Positions 9,740 to 17,955 of a DNA stretch of 17,955 bases are shown one piece after another. Origin of the DNA: Ichthyophonus hoferi (lineage: Eukaryota > Opisthokonta > Ichthyosporea > Ichthyophonida > Ichthyophonidae); NCBI GenBank assembly GCA_002751075.1, contig NAOQ01000321.1, positions 40,656 to 58,610 on the forward strand, written 5' to 3'. Each line of letters opens with the position of its first letter. Positions within the stretch are counted from its first letter, which is position 1. The notes under the pieces are model-generated. The model was not told the origin of the DNA and ran no database searches. It saw only the letters and a program-made list of their open reading frames with translations. The position numbers were made by a program, and so were the translations under genes.

Positions 9740-9990
9740 CTGGGAAAATAGCTGGTGCAATCTATTGGATGTTAAATAGTAATCAAAGATTCTTTAAAAA
9801 TTGAACCAGCCAATGGCAGAGGTCCTGCAACTATTAATAAGTCAATTTAAATGGCGTTTTAGGGTCCAGATAACACATTACTTAGACATACTGCCTAAGA
9901 AATCTTGCTGACCTGTTTAATAATAATAAAATATATCTTATCATATCTGTACTCCGTGTATGTAAAGTGACGCGTTTAAACACCCCTTAA
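9740..9990 (-). repeat. Dispersed repeat C, copy 2 (inverted)
   Basis: The reverse complement aligns to 15605-15780 over about 170 bases. Shared blocks include CTTAGGCAG-ATGT, ATCTGGA-CC-AAAA, CAGGAC-T-TGC-ATG, TGGTTCA-TTTT and AATAGA-TGCA-CA-CTATTTT. Its inner end aligns to 11057-11140 over about 85 bases, including the exact 15-base inverse of AGGGGTGTTTAAACG. It is therefore one longer repeat that bridges the partial copies 3 and 4. The outer end may extend to about 9695. Confidence 0.75.
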
Positions 9991-11056
9991 TTTGGTATTC
10001 TCTCCTTCTAAACGAGTATAAGTCACAGGAACACTCCTGTCTCTACTTACTATTACCAATACAACTTTATTCCCAGTAAATTGTTATATACCTATCAACT
10101 TATAATGTTTGTAAGATATTAATAATTTGTTTGAAAAATTAACAATCTTGTTAGACCTGGTCGGATAAAAAAAAAATTATCATTTATGCCTATTCATAAT
10201 AAATTATGGGAAAATACACTTATTTTATGCCAAATGTAACACATATAATATAGGAAAAATAGTTATAGTTCAAAATATCGAATGAATTAATGCTGAGTTT
10301 TAAAGTATTCTTTACACTAATTATCTACTAAGAAAGTATAAAAAGGTTCTGTCTGGGACAGATGAGGGAATTTTGATTCTATTATGATACCAAATAAAGG
10401 CTATACAATTTTTATCCTAAACTCTTTGCTTGTAATAGTCAGCTGCCACTCTAGATATGGGTGAGATAAGTACTATGCAGGCTTAAATCAGCACTTTCTA
10501 CCATGAAATATCTTACTGTTTTTTTTTCTTCCCCAAGGAAACCTTACCCTCAAGCCCAGAAAATGCAGCTAGGGTTACCAGACCCTTAATAAAGATGGTA
10601 AAAAGTTCAGACTATTTTCTAGTTAAATACTATCCTAAATATAGAGATGAAAATATTTCTATGCTCAACGAATTTGTTACAGAGTTCAATTGTTGATACT
10701 CAGTATATAACCCCATTGAAAAAAGCAGTTGTAGGTTCGTGGTGGAAGAGGTTGCTTCCTATCTTTATTCTTTATTGTTATACAAAATATTTCTAGTTAA
10801 TTAGAACTACCATATAGGTATTTCTGCTTGGCTACCTTATGGAAGGCTATAGAGCCAATCCTTATAAATACTACTGCACATACTTTTATATTTAGTTGCA
10901 ACCAATGGAAAGATATTATGCTACATGACTAACGTATATAATGATCAATGTACTCTATGATAATATAATAATTGCAGACATTTTGTTAAATATAACAAAA
11001 GACAAATTTGGTCCCTTTGAGCTATGTCTATTTGGAATTGAAGGAATAATGACTTG
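9991..11056. other. About 1.06 kb framed by inverted C repeats
   Basis: This segment lies between two C copies facing in opposite directions. It contains B copy 2 (10250-10492). The remainder (9991-10249 and 10493-11056) is AT-rich with no long frame. No transposase-like sequence is visible inside. It could be a non-autonomous element with these inverted ends, or simply the space between two independent insertions. Confidence 0.5.
10250..10492 (+). repeat. Dispersed repeat B, copy 2
   Basis: This is the direct counterpart of 7511-7755, with shared blocks as listed there. It lies inside the segment framed by the inverted C copies, so the B element was either present before the C insertions or carried with them. 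Confidence 0.75.
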
Positions 11057-11140
11057 AGGGGTGTTTAAACGTATATCCTTGTACATATAAAGTACAGATA
11101 GGCTAAGATATATATTTTTTGTTAAGCAAGTCAGTAAAAA
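11057..11140 (+). repeat. Dispersed repeat C, copy 3 (partial)
   Basis: It opens with AGGGGTGTTTAAACG, an exact inverse of 9973-9987, followed by CCTTGTACATATAAAGTACAGATAGGCTAAGATATATA and GTTAAGCAAGTCAG. The match to copy 2 then fades into a D repeat. Orientation is the same as copy 4 beside the gag end of the copia fossil. It could therefore be part of that element's other LTR, but this is inference. Confidence 0.7.
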
Positions 11141-11227
11141 GTTAAAGACTAGGCCAATAACAAAACTAGGAAGGAGAACGCAGTTATTTAGAGAGCAAAG
11201 ATAAATATTATTGTTGTTGGCTGATGC
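11141..11227 (+). repeat. Dispersed repeat D, copy 1
   Basis: GACTAGGCCAATAA, ACTAGGA, GCAGT and TTGTTGGCTGATG occur here in the same order and similar spacing as at 17832-17907. It follows C copy 3 directly. TGTTGG is a common start of copia-type LTRs, so an LTR edge near 11214 is possible but unproven. Confidence 0.55.
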
Positions 11228-11779
11228 ACGATTTAATATATAAGTATATTAGTATAAATTATATGTAGCTTAAAAACTTGATCTTTAGTTCAGAGAATCA
11301 TTTGTGTAATCTATAACTAATAAGTGTGTCAGAAAATAGCTATTAAATTAATATGAATGTGTTCCCCTTGGTACAGGTCTACACACATTACGGGTTGCTT
11401 TAGATGCACTGGTGCATTCAGGTAACTAGACAAATAGGTGACTGTTGAAGTATTTCAACCCCTATAAATGTTTGGCCAAACATTTTATAATGTCTTACAC
11501 AAAAAAATATTTACTGTTTATATGGCATTGAGCTTCTAAATTTTAAGTATCGTTTTAAATAAGATGTCAATCAGTAATTAAGAGTTAGACATTAATTGAT
11601 GATATTTCATTAATTACATGAGGTCATTAATTATAGTTAATTAGAACTAGATGTTTAGTGCAGTCTAGGACATAAATTTACCAGGGTTTTAAATAGTGCT
11701 GGTCACTGGAATTTAATCAAACATAGTGAGTAGTGATGCATACATGATACATACATTCATAATAATCCTTTGAATAATC
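11228..11779. other. AT-rich stretch between the D repeat and the RNase H trace
   Basis: No protein signal is visible in these 550 bases. By position this should include the 3' non-coding end and LTR of the minus-strand copia fossil. It contains a perfect 20-base palindrome (listed separately) and three copies of CATTAATT spaced about 18 bases apart at 11590-11635. Confidence 0.4.
11466..11485. repeat. Perfect 20-bp palindrome
   Basis: AAATGTTTGG is followed directly by its reverse complement CCAAACATTT. Symmetry continues outward (TATA on each side) if one A is skipped. A smaller palindrome, TTGAA-GTAT-TTCAA, lies about 20 bases to the left. A 20-base perfect palindrome centred on GGCC is unlikely by chance in DNA of this composition. 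Confidence 0.7.
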
Positions 11780-11839
11780 ATTGGATAATATGCTACTGAC
11801 AACTTGTTAGTTAACAGGTAGGTTGGGTTTCTATTCGAT

Positions 11840-11950
11840 AATACATTTATCTCAAATGCTTATCACATGGTCAACTGGTATTGACCTGAACCAGCAACTG
11901 CATAACTAGCAATTGCAGACTTAGTCTGGATTTTTATTTCATAGTGTAAA
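11840..11950 (-). mobile_element. RNase H trace of the copia fossil
   Basis: A short minus-strand trace reads KSAIASYAVAGSGQYQLT and, just after it, FEINVLSNRN. These resemble the copia RNase H signature NKSAIALA...KHIEIKYHFIRE in order and spacing. It lies downstream of the reverse transcriptase trace, as the family requires. The identification rests on this brief similarity only. Confidence 0.55.
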
Positions 11951-12149
11951 ACGATAAAGTAACGTACATAATATTTGTTCATTGTAAGAAGTAGTAATGA
12001 CAACTAAGAGAAGTAATACTTCAATTTTTATTTCCCTATGATTTAAACGTTAGACTGCCACTGAAACTCAACTGAATTGGGATCCATAGGAAAAAATAAA
12101 CAATGAGTACAGTTTTCTTTCAATACTAATGATGAGGAAACATCAAGAA

Positions 12150-12600
12150 GTCTACTTGAGAATTTTTCTATTACTAGCAGTACCGAGTTGTTTAAAGGGA
12201 AATAGAAACGTCATATGCCATTTGACAGTGACACAGAATAAATATTGCGTAGTGAATACTCTGACAGTGGCTTTAATGTCTAGTTCTACTAGGCCATTCC
12301 CTTGATCTCCTGCAATGTTTAACAAGAGTGTTACAGTCATGAATAATTACACAGGACTTGAGATGTCATAGTAGTCTATAACTTGTTTTTCCTGGGATCC
12401 TTGTGCTACCAGGCGTGCTGTGTGTTCAACAACTTGTTTTTTATCATTGCATTTCTAATGAAATATTAACAAATTACATAGGCCAGTATTTCCCAGAGGT
12501 GGTCATTTAACCAAGGTCCATGTTGTACGCTCACTGAGGGTAATCATCTCTGTTTCCATCATGTGGATTTACTGCATCTTGTTATGTGTCCCCATGGCAT
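12150..12600 (-). mobile_element. Reverse transcriptase trace of the copia fossil
   Basis: The minus strand shows the copia reverse transcriptase entry pattern. TTWTLVK corresponds to the NNTWxLV block. HTARLVAQG, near 12394-12427, corresponds to KARLVAKG. VELDIKA, near 12262-12293, corresponds to the block ending in the first catalytic Asp (MDVKTAFL). These are separate blocks in one decayed region and do not form a usable protein. Confidence 0.85.
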
Positions 12601-13559
12601 GTTTTTCTTCCTTGGGGACTAGAATTCCAAGTGGTTCAGATTGAGAGACAGGGGAAAATATGGTCATGGCCGCTATTAATGCTAGCTTGCAAGATGGAGT
12701 ATGAGTTGATGTGTATGTAGTATTGCTTCTTGTCATTAGGGGGTTATATCTCAATCTCTCCTATGCATCTTGTGTTGTTGTTTATTGTTTAATGAAAACA
12801 TTATTATCACTGTTGTTGTCTGATGAATCTGCCACAGTCTCTTCTACTGACTCAGGAAAGTCTTTTAGGACTGTTGGAGGTTGTAAATTAACAGAGTTAT
12901 GGGGTAACAATGGTAATTCTTTGGAGTTGCTAGTAGTTCCCATTTGCAGATCATATCTCATAGTCTAGGGGTGATGATGGATAAGAGATTGGCTCTCTTT
13001 CTTCAGTCACTTTCTCAGTGGGGATGTCCACCTGTGTGACATGAAAGGGGTCTTTTTGGTGGTTTTATGTTCTTTCTTCATGTAGAGGAACTGTTTTTCA
13101 AAGAATATAATGTTTTTTATGATATAATGCAGTATATTGTTTAATTCATCATTATCCACCTTGGTTTTAGTGTGTAATATTCTATTAGTACCCCTAACCA
13201 TCCTCTAGAAGAGAATTTCTTCTTGATGGTGCTGTTACCTAGTCTGTAGTAGATCTAGTAACTAAAAGGTATGCAATTTCTTTTTTGGTGCCCTGTTTTT
13301 GTGCTATAATTAACATGATATGCTACAGTGTTATGACATCTGTTAAAGGAGATAGTTCGTTCTTTTACTTAAACTGTTGCTGGATGCTATATATGACAAA
13401 ATAATGAGGTGGGTGATTTCTTCCTCATGGAGATACATGTGGAATGCTCTGTCAAGATATTTCATCCTTGGACTGAGAAGAGGTGGCAATTTTGAGGAGT
13501 GAGTGCAGGGATTCTGTTACCAATTTGAACGTCCTGAAGCACTTGGGAGCATTGCCTTT

Positions 13560-13890
13560 CTGTGCCATGCATTATGTAGTTGTGTAGTGCATGTAGTCAT
13601 ATATGAAGGTGATGATCCAGAAAAAATTGTCTATTGATTTCCTTTGTTGACCCATAACATCACTGTATATTCTTTTCAGTGGACATGATGAATATGTTGT
13701 TTTGGACTTGAACTTGCTTTGGTGATTTTAGATCTGGTATAGTCATTACATGGCAAGCTGTCCTTGGTTGACACTGGCTTCTTGTAATGTAGTAGGGCCT
13801 GCCAAAGATGTGCATCATATAGATGCATGAATTTTCGGTACCATACCATATCTGTTATGGTGACTTGTAGCTGAGGGACTCTGCATATTG
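13560..13890 (-). mobile_element. Integrase trace of the copia fossil
   Basis: WYRKFMHL near 13825-13850 matches the pre-integrase zinc motif start (LWHRRLGH), followed by a Cys-bearing block ending SKITKAS. Further along, IYSDVMGQQRKSIDNFFW near 13630-13690 matches the core block around the first catalytic Asp (HTDVCGPM...YFVTFIDDYSR), with IYDYMHYTTT after it. Both blocks are typical of Ty1/copia integrase. The region is decayed. Confidence 0.8.
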
Positions 13891-14239
13891 TCATCTGTGG
13901 CCCATGATACTAGGCATATTGCCTTTGAAATGTTGGTATTTGATTCTGCTACTGTGATTGATTTGCAGAAGGATATGTAAAGGAGAACAATATCAGTGTC
14001 AAATATGTAAAGATTATCCTTATAGGGCTGTTCTACAGGGATAGTATGTCCATCAAGTGCAACCATCACTAGATTGACAGATAATGTGGTAACCACATCT
14101 TGCCCACGTAGGGCAGGAATAGATAAAAGATTAATGAAAGTGCAGAATATCTGGTTGGTGAGTTGCAACCTCAATGTAATGGTCCTGATTAACATTATCA
14201 AGGTTGAATAAAGACCGCATTGGTCCATTTTTGGTGTCT

Positions 14240-15300
14240 TGTGTTCCAGACCTCCCCAGTGCCTTTTCCATAGTTTGGACTATTTTTATATGTTGCATGC
14301 ATTTCATTATGATGTGGAAGATGTTATCTTCAGGATGGGAGTCATAATATATTTTGTGGTTGGGTACTTAATTTCTGTTAGGTCTCCTGTCATATTTCTT
14401 CTTCTCTCCATTCCTCCTGTCACCATTATGTTTTCTGGCATTGCCGTATGATTTGCTTTTGTAGTTATACTACTTGGTCCTGACCTTGTGGCTGTTTTCA
14501 TCTTCCAGATCGGCATTTTGGAAGCCCTTTCCTTATTCATAGGACTCGACAATCATGATGATCATTTGTCATTAAGGGGTATACTCCATTATGGATCTCC
14601 AGTTATGTCACTCTACCATTATACCTGGGTATGGCATACAGGAATTGGAGGGCATTGGCTGAAAGGAAGTACTCATGCATTTGATGTATTGTTCCTTGCA
14701 GTTTTGTTGCAGTTGCTTTGCATGATGCAAGAAACCTTAAAGTCAACTCACCTTTTTCTATCTTGATCCTGTGAAAATTGGTATTCCACCCTGTTGTTAT
14801 ATTTTCTAAAGTTATCTCAAATGCATTCATCGGTTTTTGCAACTTATGATACACATATTCTTGAGAATACACATTCTGTAAGGTTGCAAAAAAAAATTCT
14901 GCTCTTCCTACCATGTGGTTGAGGTAGTAGCATGCCAAGCACTCTTCATGACAGTAAGGACTGCCCACCTGAATACACCAGTATTTCTGTTGGTTAGGCT
15001 GGCTGTAGTACCATGTAATACACCCCTTAGGTAGTAAAAATTTAGAGGTCTTTGTTCTACTGATAAAAGGGATAGGTGCCCATTGTTGCTTGCTTGAAGA
15101 TCTTTTTGGGAATGATAGGCAAGGGGAGTCTATTGGAATTAGCAATTATTTTACTACTCATGTTTTCAGGAAGTGCATGCATATAGGATAATCAACTGGT
15201 TCTACAGCTGGTCCTATTGATGAGCCTGGTGACGATCCAGGTGACGATCCAGGTGGTGGTCATGCTGATGGCACAGGTAGAAGTTCTATGTTGAAAACAA
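14240..15300 (-). mobile_element. Gag-like region of the copia fossil
   Basis: The longest surviving frame (14603-15145, 180 codons) has no confident family match by eye. It lies where Gag should be, upstream of integrase on the same strand. Next to it at 14307-14552 is a basic, Met-, Lys- and Arg-rich stretch of the kind seen near Gag C-termini. The gag-proximal leader at 15219-15254 holds a tandem repeat encoding Pro-Gly-Ser-Ser. Assignment is mainly positional. Confidence 0.5.
15219..15254. repeat. Three 12-bp tandem units near the gag start of the fossil
   Basis: Two exact copies of GACGATCCAGGT (15231-15242 and 15243-15254) follow a diverged one (GATGAGCCTGGT). On the minus strand one frame reads PGSS three times in a Pro/Gly/Ser-rich stretch, a low-complexity linker seen in many disordered N-termini. 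Confidence 0.8.
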
Positions 15301-15510
15301 TATATTGTATTGTATTACTCAGGATTGTGGGGGTAAACCTGATGAGGCAAAAACAGGGGATAGGCCTTGGTTGTGCCAAACAATATTCTCATACGGTGTC
15401 TCATCAAAGAAATTGAGTTATGTTACTGTTGATAATTTAATGCAATGTATTTTATGGAGAGTGGATCAACAGACTGAGCAAGTAACACATATTGTGGAGC
15501 CTGTCCAGTT

Positions 15511-15555
15511 GTTACTGGGTGGGTGTACCCAGTTACCCCAATACGAATATAGACT
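15511..15555 (+). repeat. Hairpin plus motif shared with the window end
   Basis: GTTACTGGGT and ACCCAGTTAC form an inverted repeat with one mismatch around a six-base loop. The right arm runs into CCCAGTTACCCCAATACGAAT, which recurs with few changes as CCCAGTTGCCCCAATACAAAT at 17931-17951. In the 17.9 kb copy the same motif follows the D repeat, which ties this spot to the C/D family. Confidence 0.65.
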
Positions 15556-15599
15556 GCTGTAACTCTCTCTAGCGGTTGCAAAACTGAAATTTTTAATAA

Positions 15600-15825
15600 A
15601 AGCTGCTGAACTTGTCTTAGGCAGGATGTTCAAGTCGTAAGTCATCTGGATCCCAAAATATATGATCTGGCATGGTTTATTATACAGTTCCAGGACGTTT
15701 GCAATGAGTTGGTTCAGTTTTGATTGATAATCTCATATTGGCATTGAACATCAATAGACTGCATCAACTATTTTTTCAGAATACACATGTAATAGTAAGT
15801 GCTAACAATAGTAAATTGTTATAGC
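15600..15825 (+). repeat. Dispersed repeat C, copy 4, at the gag end of the copia fossil
   Basis: It aligns to the inverse of 9740-9910 over most of its length and to 8280-8325 at its right end (CACATGTAATAGTAAGTGCTAACAATAGTAAA). It lies just upstream of the gag-like region on the element's own strand, where a leader or 5' LTR would be. This placement is the main reason to connect the C family with copia. Confidence 0.7.
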
Positions 15826-16484
15826 TATATGAAGAAATACCCAAATTAATTAAATATTCCTAGTTTAATACTCCCTCTCAGTCTAAGTAGATTATTTCAC
15901 TTAGGGCACAAAAAATATGAAAAAGAAATATAAAAAAAAACCTTAACATGGGGACCACTTAGTTGTAGGCTTGTGGCACACTGAATGAACCAAGTAATTC
16001 CTGTTGACATTCGGAAGTGTTGTTATATATGCTGATACAGGCATAGTTTCTGTGTTTTAAATATGCATTATAACTTAGTATAAAACAAAGTAGGTTAGAA
16101 TTGTTGCACTACTTACTGATTTGGGCCTAGTTAATTAATAGTAATGATTTTTTACGTAAAGTTCATTACTCCAGTGGTGCATAGCAATTTTTTAGTTTTT
16201 TTTTAGTTTTTTTTTAGTTTTTTTAGTTTTTTTTTTTTTTTGATATCTTAGTCTTATCATTCATGTCTAGACAGACATTCATAATGATTGGTTGAAAGTT
16301 CATCTAGTATATTTTGTTTTTGTTAAGACAATAATAAATTTTATATCCATAATAAATAGCTGCTGCTCAGTCACTTAAATGACAAATATAGAACTAAAAT
16401 TTAAGCCTGTAGTCAGGCCAAGAAATTACAAATTTCAAATAAATGATGTTAGAATATTTATTAATTTCCTTTTATTATTAAAAC
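15826..16484. other. AT-rich stretch right of the copia fossil
   Basis: No open frame is seen. It may hold the rest of the 5' LTR of the fossil, but I could not match it to the sequence left of 11780. It contains an A-rich patch at 15905-15945 and the T-rich repeat listed next. Confidence 0.45.
16187..16241. repeat. T-rich tandem tract, (T)5-9 AG units
   Basis: Runs of five to nine T alternate with AG four times and end in a run of about 15 T. On the minus strand this is an A-rich tail-like tract, but no LINE or SINE body is recognisable beside it. Slippage in a poly-T tract is the simplest explanation. Confidence 0.9.
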
Positions 16485-16652
16485 ATGTTTAGGAACCAAG
16501 GGCCTAGAAATACATTGCCAAGTTCTTTAGAAGATGACAATTTACCAAAGCATAAACTTGTTTAGACTCCTATCGCCAGAGCCCAGTTAGTGAAAATGCA
16601 GAAGAATGTTAAAGTTTTAGTACTTCCAACTCTGAATAATCCGTACAGATGA
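16485..16652 (+). pseudogene. Short unidentified coding-like stretch, interrupted once
   Basis: One plus-strand frame of 55 codons looks protein-like, in contrast to its surroundings. It starts at an ATG with A at position -3 and reads MFRNQGPRNTLPSSLEDDNL, then a Lys-rich part, then VKMQKNVKVLVLPTLNNPYR. There is one in-frame interruption near the middle and a stop at the end. I do not recognise a family. It may be a decayed exon of a host gene, a piece of a mobile element, or chance. Composition is more balanced than in neighbouring DNA. Confidence 0.2.
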
Positions 16653-17831
16653 CATGTTGACATGTGTCCTCTTTTAAATTACTAAGTATTAGCTTTTTCT
16701 GTGCAAATTGTTTTTTTGATTTTGTTTTGTTACGTCATGTGAATTACAAAATTGCATAATCATTACTGCGTAATTGTATTGGTTACTGCAAACTAGTATT
16801 AGATGATTGGGAGATTAAGCTATCGAATTCTATTTAGCAGACAATATTTATAAATAGAGCGCTTGGCTCGCAGCTTAGATATTACATTAATTACGTATTT
16901 TTCGCTTAATATATCCTACGTATCAGTAAAATATGTAGTTATCTAATATGTGAAACCTCGAGCAGGATTAGTAGCTTACAAGGTGCTACCTGTTTTCTCA
17001 CTATCAGTTAAAAAAATAGGTGTATTAGGAAAGTAAGTGGAAAAACTTAATATGGCCGGTATCTATCTCACATCATCATAGACTCGTTTTCTAAATTGTG
17101 AAATGTAGATTACTGACGGGTCAACACATCGGTGGAAAACTAGATGACGTTAACACCGGTATTTTGATATTTGGACTTAGTTACTTGTGTTTTTTTAAAA
17201 CAATAAATAACGTATTAAAGCATTGATTTTTTTAGGAAATTTTGTTTTTTTAGTAGATATGAGCAATTTGGCTTTGAAAATATAAATTATAAAGTGAAAG
17301 ACGTGCAATCCGGGCCGTGCACATCCAAAGTACGCCATCATTAAGACTGTCAACATATAAGAAAGTCGAGTTGTCAAATGGTAGCGGCTGACCATTCAAT
17401 CCCAACCAATAGATTCAGACCGACTCTATAGGCTCTATTAGCCACGACAATTCCAACCCTGTGAATCAAATACAAATTAAGAAATCTACCCTGTATTTGT
17501 GAGCAGATGGATGACTCATTCCACTCCACAGCCGATCCCATTAATGAGTCAGACCGTCCTCAATAGATATGCCAAGATGTTTTTATTTTTACACAATTCA
17601 GTGTGGAAATAAGTTATACTGTGGGTTATTTGGTTATTAAACAGTAGTATAGCATTATTACATAAATATTTAGTACAATAGATGTTATTAAAATTGAAAA
17701 TTGTTTTATTGCTTGACCATAGCAGTGACCTAAAGCTTGTTCTTATAAAGTAATTTGGCCATTAACGGTGCAATATGTACATTTTGTTTGTTATACATGT
17801 TAATTTATTTATTATTTACTGGTTATATCTT
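16653..17831. other. Region without a supported gene
   Basis: No long frame is seen. A TATA-like TATAAATAG stands at 16849-16857, followed by GC-richer GAGCGCTTGGCTCGCAGC, but no gene follows it. From 17290 to 17570 base composition is less AT-biased and includes short protein-like frames (for example 17507..17566, 19 codons) and the paired TGACTCA sites. From 17570 to 17831 it is AT-rich and featureless. Confidence 0.45.
17512..17551. promoter_or_regulatory. Paired TGACTCA / TGAGTCA sites in an inverted repeat
   Basis: TGACTCATT (17512-17520) and AATGAGTCA (17543-17551) are exact 9-bp inverted arms, each holding a full AP-1/Gcn4-type bZIP core. The 22-base spacer is relatively GC-rich. Two perfect heptamers this close are suggestive of a bZIP-controlled promoter. 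No gene start is seen within the window on either side, so function is unproven. Confidence 0.35.
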
Positions 17832-17955
17832 AAGTTGAGGACTAGGCCCATAAAGTTGATATGACTAGGACAGTGCAAGTAGTTGGGCAGTCAATTGTTG
17901 GCTGATGGCCAAATGACTGTGTTGAAAGCACCCAGTTGCCCCAATACAAATCTGA
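17832..17955 (+). repeat. Dispersed repeat D, copy 2, running off the window
   Basis: 17832-17907 repeats the order of blocks at 11141-11227 (GACTAGGCC-ATAA, ACTAGGA, GCA-GT, ATTGTTGGCTGATG). 17931-17951 repeats 15528-15548. So this single copy joins motifs that lie apart at the two ends of the copia fossil. The repeat probably continues beyond the window. Confidence 0.6.

Larger units (their letters stand above)
11780..15830 (-). mobile_element. Fossil Ty1/copia LTR retrotransposon
   Basis: Reading the minus strand from right to left gives Gag-like sequence, an integrase zinc-binding and catalytic-core trace, a reverse transcriptase trace and an RNase H trace. Integrase before reverse transcriptase is diagnostic of the Ty1/copia order and excludes Ty3/gypsy. 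The element is broken in many places, at least a dozen by eye, shorter than a whole family member, and surely inactive. The decay suggests an old insertion. LTR edges could not be fixed. Candidate end sequences are the C/D repeats at 11057-11227 and around 15600-15830, in the same orientation. No primer-binding site matching initiator tRNA-Met was recognised. The outer limits given are approximate. Confidence 0.85.

Noticed and set aside
14239-14766. Two plus-strand frames of 70 and 92 codons
   Set aside because: They are antisense to the Gag-like part of the minus-strand copia fossil and show no independent protein signal.
15305-15562. 85-codon plus-strand frame (MYCITQDCGG start)
   Set aside because: It lies opposite the leader of the copia fossil and overlaps the C/D repeat motifs. 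No family is recognised, and the repeat explanation is simpler.
11780-15830. Ty3/gypsy, Polinton or DNA-transposon origin for the decayed element
   Set aside because: Integrase lies before reverse transcriptase, and the reverse transcriptase motif resembles KARLVAKG, both typical of Ty1/copia. No DNA polymerase B, capsid or transposase signal was seen.
16187-16241. A-tail of a LINE or SINE on the minus strand
   Set aside because: No reverse transcriptase, Pol III box or target duplication is recognisable next to the T-rich tract.

Overview
The window is AT-rich, spliced eukaryotic DNA, by eye about 70% A+T. It has one well-supported intact gene, one decayed retrotransposon, and much repeat-derived non-coding sequence. 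The intact gene encodes cytosolic ribosomal protein eL20 (RPL18A/RPL20 family) on the minus strand, in three coding exons at 3384..4673. Its sequence (KEYQ-TGRK-PTEKEP start, [38 protein letters not shown] end) resembles fungal eL20 more than plant or animal versions as I remember them. I infer an AT-rich, intron-bearing, repeat-rich, probably early-diverging fungus, with moderate confidence. The gene's exons use many C- and G-ending codons, unlike the DNA around them.

Layout. 1-3355: a (GTAT)n microsatellite, then AT-rich non-coding DNA with an (ATT)n run, several short perfect inverted repeats and one dispersed-repeat copy. 3356-4800: the eL20 gene, with a poly(A) signal candidate just after the stop and a GC-richer leader candidate upstream. 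4800-11050: no convincing gene, but several families of diverged dispersed repeats. They are called A, B, C, D and E here, and some have three or four copies. 11050-15830: a fossil Ty1/copia LTR retrotransposon on the minus strand. Gag-like, integrase, reverse transcriptase and RNase H traces lie in the copia order (integrase before reverse transcriptase). 15830-17955: AT-rich DNA with a T-rich tract, one short unidentified coding-like stretch, a paired TGACTCA/TGAGTCA site, and another D-repeat copy running off the window end.

How it fits together. A highly expressed housekeeping gene sits beside a retrotransposon graveyard. The C repeat lies just outside the gag end of the copia fossil and recurs at three other places. 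The simplest reading is that much of 8-18 kb derives from leaders or LTRs of one old copia family. I found no CRISPR array, tRNA, rRNA, operon or defence system, and nothing that amounts to a clearly new biological system. The observations most worth a second look are the C/D repeat network (including an inverted pair framing about 1.06 kb), the E repeat shared by both sides of the eL20 gene, and the coding-like stretch at 16.5 kb.
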